Assembly: GCF_014023275.1 (NCBI RefSeq)
Contig: NZ_CP054698.1
Coordinates: 4,030,001-4,094,000 of the forward strand
From: Nostoc edaphicum CCNP1411
GTDB lineage: Bacteria > Cyanobacteriota > Cyanobacteriia > Cyanobacteriales > Nostocaceae
Reading direction: 5' to 3'
DNA: 64,000 bases
This document shows, one piece after another, positions 62,011-64,000 of the stretch. The translations under genes were made by a program, and so were the position numbers. The notes below the pieces were generated by a model. The model was not told where the DNA came from. It saw only the letters and a program-made list of their open reading frames with translations, and did no database searches. Position 1 is the first letter of the stretch. Each line of letters begins with the position of its first letter.

Positions 62011-62868
62011 ATGCAAAACCGCAACTCAACAGCTACAAACATACTAGGAAAACCACTAGCCCCTGCAAGCACCAGCCGCAGACCTTTCCTAGAAATTAAA
62101 GACGTTACCAAAGTCTACCCGACAAAGAAAGGCCCCTTCACTGTACTTGACGGCGTTAACCTCAACGTTGAACAAGGCGAGTTTATTTGCGTCATCGGCC
62201 ACTCCGGCTGTGGCAAATCAACACTATTAAATATGGTATCCGGTTTTAACTTTCCCACCTCCGGACAAGTGTTACTCGAAGGAGAACCAATCACCAAACC
62301 AGGCCCAGACAGGATGGTTGTCTTCCAAAACTACGCCTTGCTACCTTGGCGAACTGCTTTTGAAAACATCTACTTAGCTGTCAACGCCGTTTATCCCAAC
62401 AAACCACAAGCTGAAAAAAGAGCGATCGTCCGCGATCATTTGGCAATGGTGGGACTGGCTGACGCAATGGAAAAGAAACCAATGCAAATGTCCGGCGGGA
62501 TGAGACAACGGGTTTCTATCGCCCGTGCTTTGGCGATTCGTCCCAAAGTTTTAATTCTAGATGAACCTTTTGGGGCGCTGGATGCCATTACCAAAGAAGA
62601 ATTACAGGAAGAATTGCTGAAAATTTGGGGCGATAACCGTTGTACAGTGCTGATGATTACCCACGACATCGACGAGGCACTATTTTTAGCGGACAAATTG
62701 GTAATGATGACCAATGGCCCTCATGCGAAAATTGGTGAAGTTATGGAAATTCCTTTTTCTCGTCCGCGCGATCGCAGCCGCATCATGGAAGATCCACAAT
62801 ACTACCAACTGCGTAACTATGCCTTAGACTTCCTCTTTAACCGCTTTGCCCATGATGACGTAGGGTAA
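62011..62868 (+). CDS. cmpD: Bicarbonate importer ATPase (single-domain)
   Basis: 285 residues: Walker A GHSGCGKST, MVVFQNYALLPW, signature MSGGMRQR, Walker B VLILDEPFGALD, H-loop THDIDEA. An N-terminal extension of about 28 residues precedes FLEIKDVTKVYPTKKG. Pairs with CmpC as a heterodimeric ATPase on CmpB. Last gene of the operon, separated by 540 bp of repeats from cmpC and followed by a strong hairpin. Confidence 0.92.
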   Translation: MQNRNSTATNILGKPLAPASTSRRPFLEIKDVTKVYPTKKGPFTVLDGVNLNVEQGEFICVIGHSGCGKSTLLNMVSGFNFPTSGQVLLEGEPITKPGPDRMVVFQNYALLPWRTAFENIYLAVNAVYPNKPQAEKRAIVRDHLAMVGLADAMEKKPMQMSGGMRQRVSIARALAIRPKVLILDEPFGALDAITKEELQEELLKIWGDNRCTVLMITHDIDEALFLADKLVMMTNGPHAKIGEVMEIPFSRPRDRSRIMEDPQYYQLRNYALDFLFNRFAHDDVG

Positions 62869-62901
62869 TCACCTTCATTTTTCCAGAATAATTCTTTGTT
62901 C

Positions 62902-62932
62902 CTCCCGCCACCATACCAGATGGTGGCGGGAG
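62902..62932 (+). terminator. Hairpin after cmpD
   Basis: 13-bp perfect stem CTCCCGCCACCAT / ATGGTGGCGGGAG, loop ACCAG, 33 bp after the stop. No T-run, but stable enough to define the transcript end. Confidence 0.6.
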
Positions 62933-63024
62933 CAATCAGTAGGAGCAATTCATGAATTGCCCTTACAACTACGTCCACAAGTTATAAAGTATGTGTAGAG
63001 CGAGTATGTTGAGAAAAAATCTGT

Positions 63025-63504
63025 ATGGCAAGCTACCCAGAAACCGTAATTAGTAACGAATCCGTTAATGATTTAATTGGCGAGACGACAAGCATTAACC
63101 ATGTTGAGGTAATTGAAAATGTCATCGACTCTTTGGAACAAGATGATAGTGCAATGGTTAGCCACACTCCAGAGGCTGGTTATCTCTGGAAGTTTAAGTA
63201 CGGAAGTGTAGAAGTATTTGTCCAACTCAACGGGACAACCGATGAAGACACAATAACGGTTTGGTCTGCGGTGCTAAATTTACCTGCTAAAAATGAACCT
63301 AAGTTGATGCGGTATCTTTTGGAGTTGAACTGCTCAAGCACTTTTGAAGCACGTTTCGGTATTATTGAAAATCGGGTGGTTGTAATATCGACACGCACCT
63401 TAGCCGAGTTATCTCCTGGCGAAGTGTCTCGGCTAATTACCGTTGTGGCAACGATCGCTGATAATAATGATGAAGCCTTACAAACTGAATTTGGTGCGAC
63501 TTGA
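63025..63504 (+). CDS. YbjN domain protein
   Basis: 159 residues. The YbjN/type III chaperone-like fold: VEVIENVIDSLEQDDSAMV, YLWKFKYGSVEVFVQLN, AVLNLPAKNEPKLMRYLLELNCSSTFEARFGI and RVVVISTRTLAELSPGEVSRLITVVATIAD. Cytoplasmic; in other bacteria YbjN-like proteins influence stress and motility or act as chaperones. The role here is unknown. Stands alone after cmpD (156 bp). Confidence 0.85.
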   Translation: MASYPETVISNESVNDLIGETTSINHVEVIENVIDSLEQDDSAMVSHTPEAGYLWKFKYGSVEVFVQLNGTTDEDTITVWSAVLNLPAKNEPKLMRYLLELNCSSTFEARFGIIENRVVVISTRTLAELSPGEVSRLITVVATIADNNDEALQTEFGAT

Positions 63505-63672
63505 CTAATCGCTTCACTTCAGTAGGAGTTATGAGTTGCACTATTTTCCCAGTGCGACCCATCAGTAAGTATGTATGGTTTGCTGCATGACTTGTTTTAG
63601 TCGATCAATCTTGATGATGAACTGAATTTGTTAAGTCAGTCGATTGAAATGACTTTTTCCTCTATACCAATT
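63505..63672. other. Spacer before the third small RNA
   Basis: About 170 bases after the YbjN-like gene with no hairpin, repeat or frame of note. Confidence 0.35.
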
Positions 63673-63743
63673 AAAAAGCGCCTGGGAGTGTTGCCGTGTT
63701 TCCACCCCAGACGCTTTTTATTTTTAACTTGCTCCTCACACAA
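63673..63743 (-). ncRNA. Yfr2-like small RNA, copy 3
   Basis: Minus-strand counterpart of 49559 and 49719: starts (T)GTGTGAGGAGCAAGTTA, terminator stem 63673-63719 with loop TGGAAACA and arms GCGTCTGGG/CCCAGGCGC. Upstream (63745-63785) keeps the spacing of the promoter-like region of the other copies (AGCAGTGATA for AGTGGTGATA). Confidence 0.65.
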
Positions 63744-63975
63744 CTAGATAGTATCACTGCTTCCATCAAAAGGCGAGTATAGTGAGTGACACTTTCAAAA
63801 CTGCACCACCAATTGAATTTGGGCTTATATTCCCTTGACTTGATCCTAGCTAAATTTTGGATTGCGATCGCTCCAGAAAGGCAGTTTTCTTGGACGTAAG
63901 TCATTACAATCTGTAACGCAATGAATTAAACAATTATTAATATTTTATACGTCCCTTAATTAATGTCTGAAACTC
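63744..63975. other. Promoter side of the third small RNA and spacer
   Basis: The first 45 bases match the promoter region of the small RNA copies. The rest is A+T-rich with no gene. Frames on the minus strand here (63671-63904) are shadows over the RNA gene. Confidence 0.4.
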
Positions 63976-64000
63976 TATAGGACTAATATTTGATTTCTGA
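63976..64000. mobile_element. End of a third 152-bp-type miniature element
   Basis: TATAGGACTAATATTTGATT and five more bases, matching the end of copies A and B with one or two differences. Runs off the window. Confidence 0.65.

Noticed and set aside
56934..62868. Nitrate importer nrtABCD
   Set aside because: Binding-protein motifs look CmpA-like and no nitrate or nitrite reductase gene adjoins, though subunit folds are the same.
63671..63904. Minus-strand frame of 77 codons at the right end
   Set aside because: It lies over the small RNA gene and its promoter; similarity to the other RNA copies is at DNA level, not codon level.

Overview
The window is chromosomal DNA of a filamentous, probably heterocyst-forming cyanobacterium close to Nostoc/Anabaena. 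The evidence is the very frequent HIP1 octamer GCGATCGC, the intergenic heptanucleotide tandem repeats (STRR) typical of Nostoc and Calothrix, and cyanobacterial gene families: helical carotenoid protein (HCP) and its C-terminal-domain homologue (CTDH), a high-light-inducible protein, a short cyanophycin synthetase with cyanophycinase, a CmpABCD bicarbonate importer, DUF4330, Tab2 and DOMON-like proteins. I saw no rRNA, tRNA or CRISPR array. Most of the window is ordinary core genome with short transcription units separated by repeat-rich spacers.

Layout. 1-9.3 kb: housekeeping and unknown genes (Tab2-like fragment, DUF2470, phosphoesterase, M48 protease, DUF4330, an alpha/beta-hydrolase-like protein, FtsE, WecG/TagA glycosyltransferase). 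9.5-12.6 kb: signalling, with a NarL-type regulator and a response regulator-GAF-PP2C phosphatase coupled to an RsbW-like kinase. 12.6-16.1 kb: photoprotection genes (CTDH and HCP) around a QueG-HAD fusion. 16.3-22.9 kb: an orphan ABC ATPase, a sugar-kinase-like/DOMON pair, a protein with two eukaryote-like Tudor-knot domains, an IS630 element and miaA. 23-32.3 kb: gyrB, a fasciclin lipoprotein, sigA behind a 1.5 kb leader, a high-light-inducible protein, a broken GNAT gene and a second gyrase A-type gene. 32.8-41.2 kb: receiver and TPR proteins, a secreted repeat protein, then a MacA-MacB-TolC export cluster with a four-helix-bundle gene inserted. 41.3-47.7 kb: methyltransferase, Uma2 nuclease, VOC protein, and divergent cyanophycin synthesis and degradation genes. 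48-55 kb: purH, gatB and argJ among mobile debris and small RNA genes. 56.9-62.9 kb: the cmpABCD bicarbonate operon, then a YbjN-like gene.

The least ordinary content is in the spacers. A 152-bp TA-flanked miniature element has split a PIN-domain toxin-like gene. An identical inverted copy lies beyond gatB, and the end of a third runs off the window. A family of three about 71-nt RNA genes, resembling the cyanobacterial Yfr2 family, shows compensatory stem changes; two copies are in tandem after purH and one is at the right end. A multi-stem structured segment lies at 43742-43867. Two further miniature elements, with TA and 10-bp target duplications, are also present. The best candidates for something undescribed are the tandem Tudor-knot protein, the structured RNA, the QueG-HAD fusion and the small open frame before sigA.
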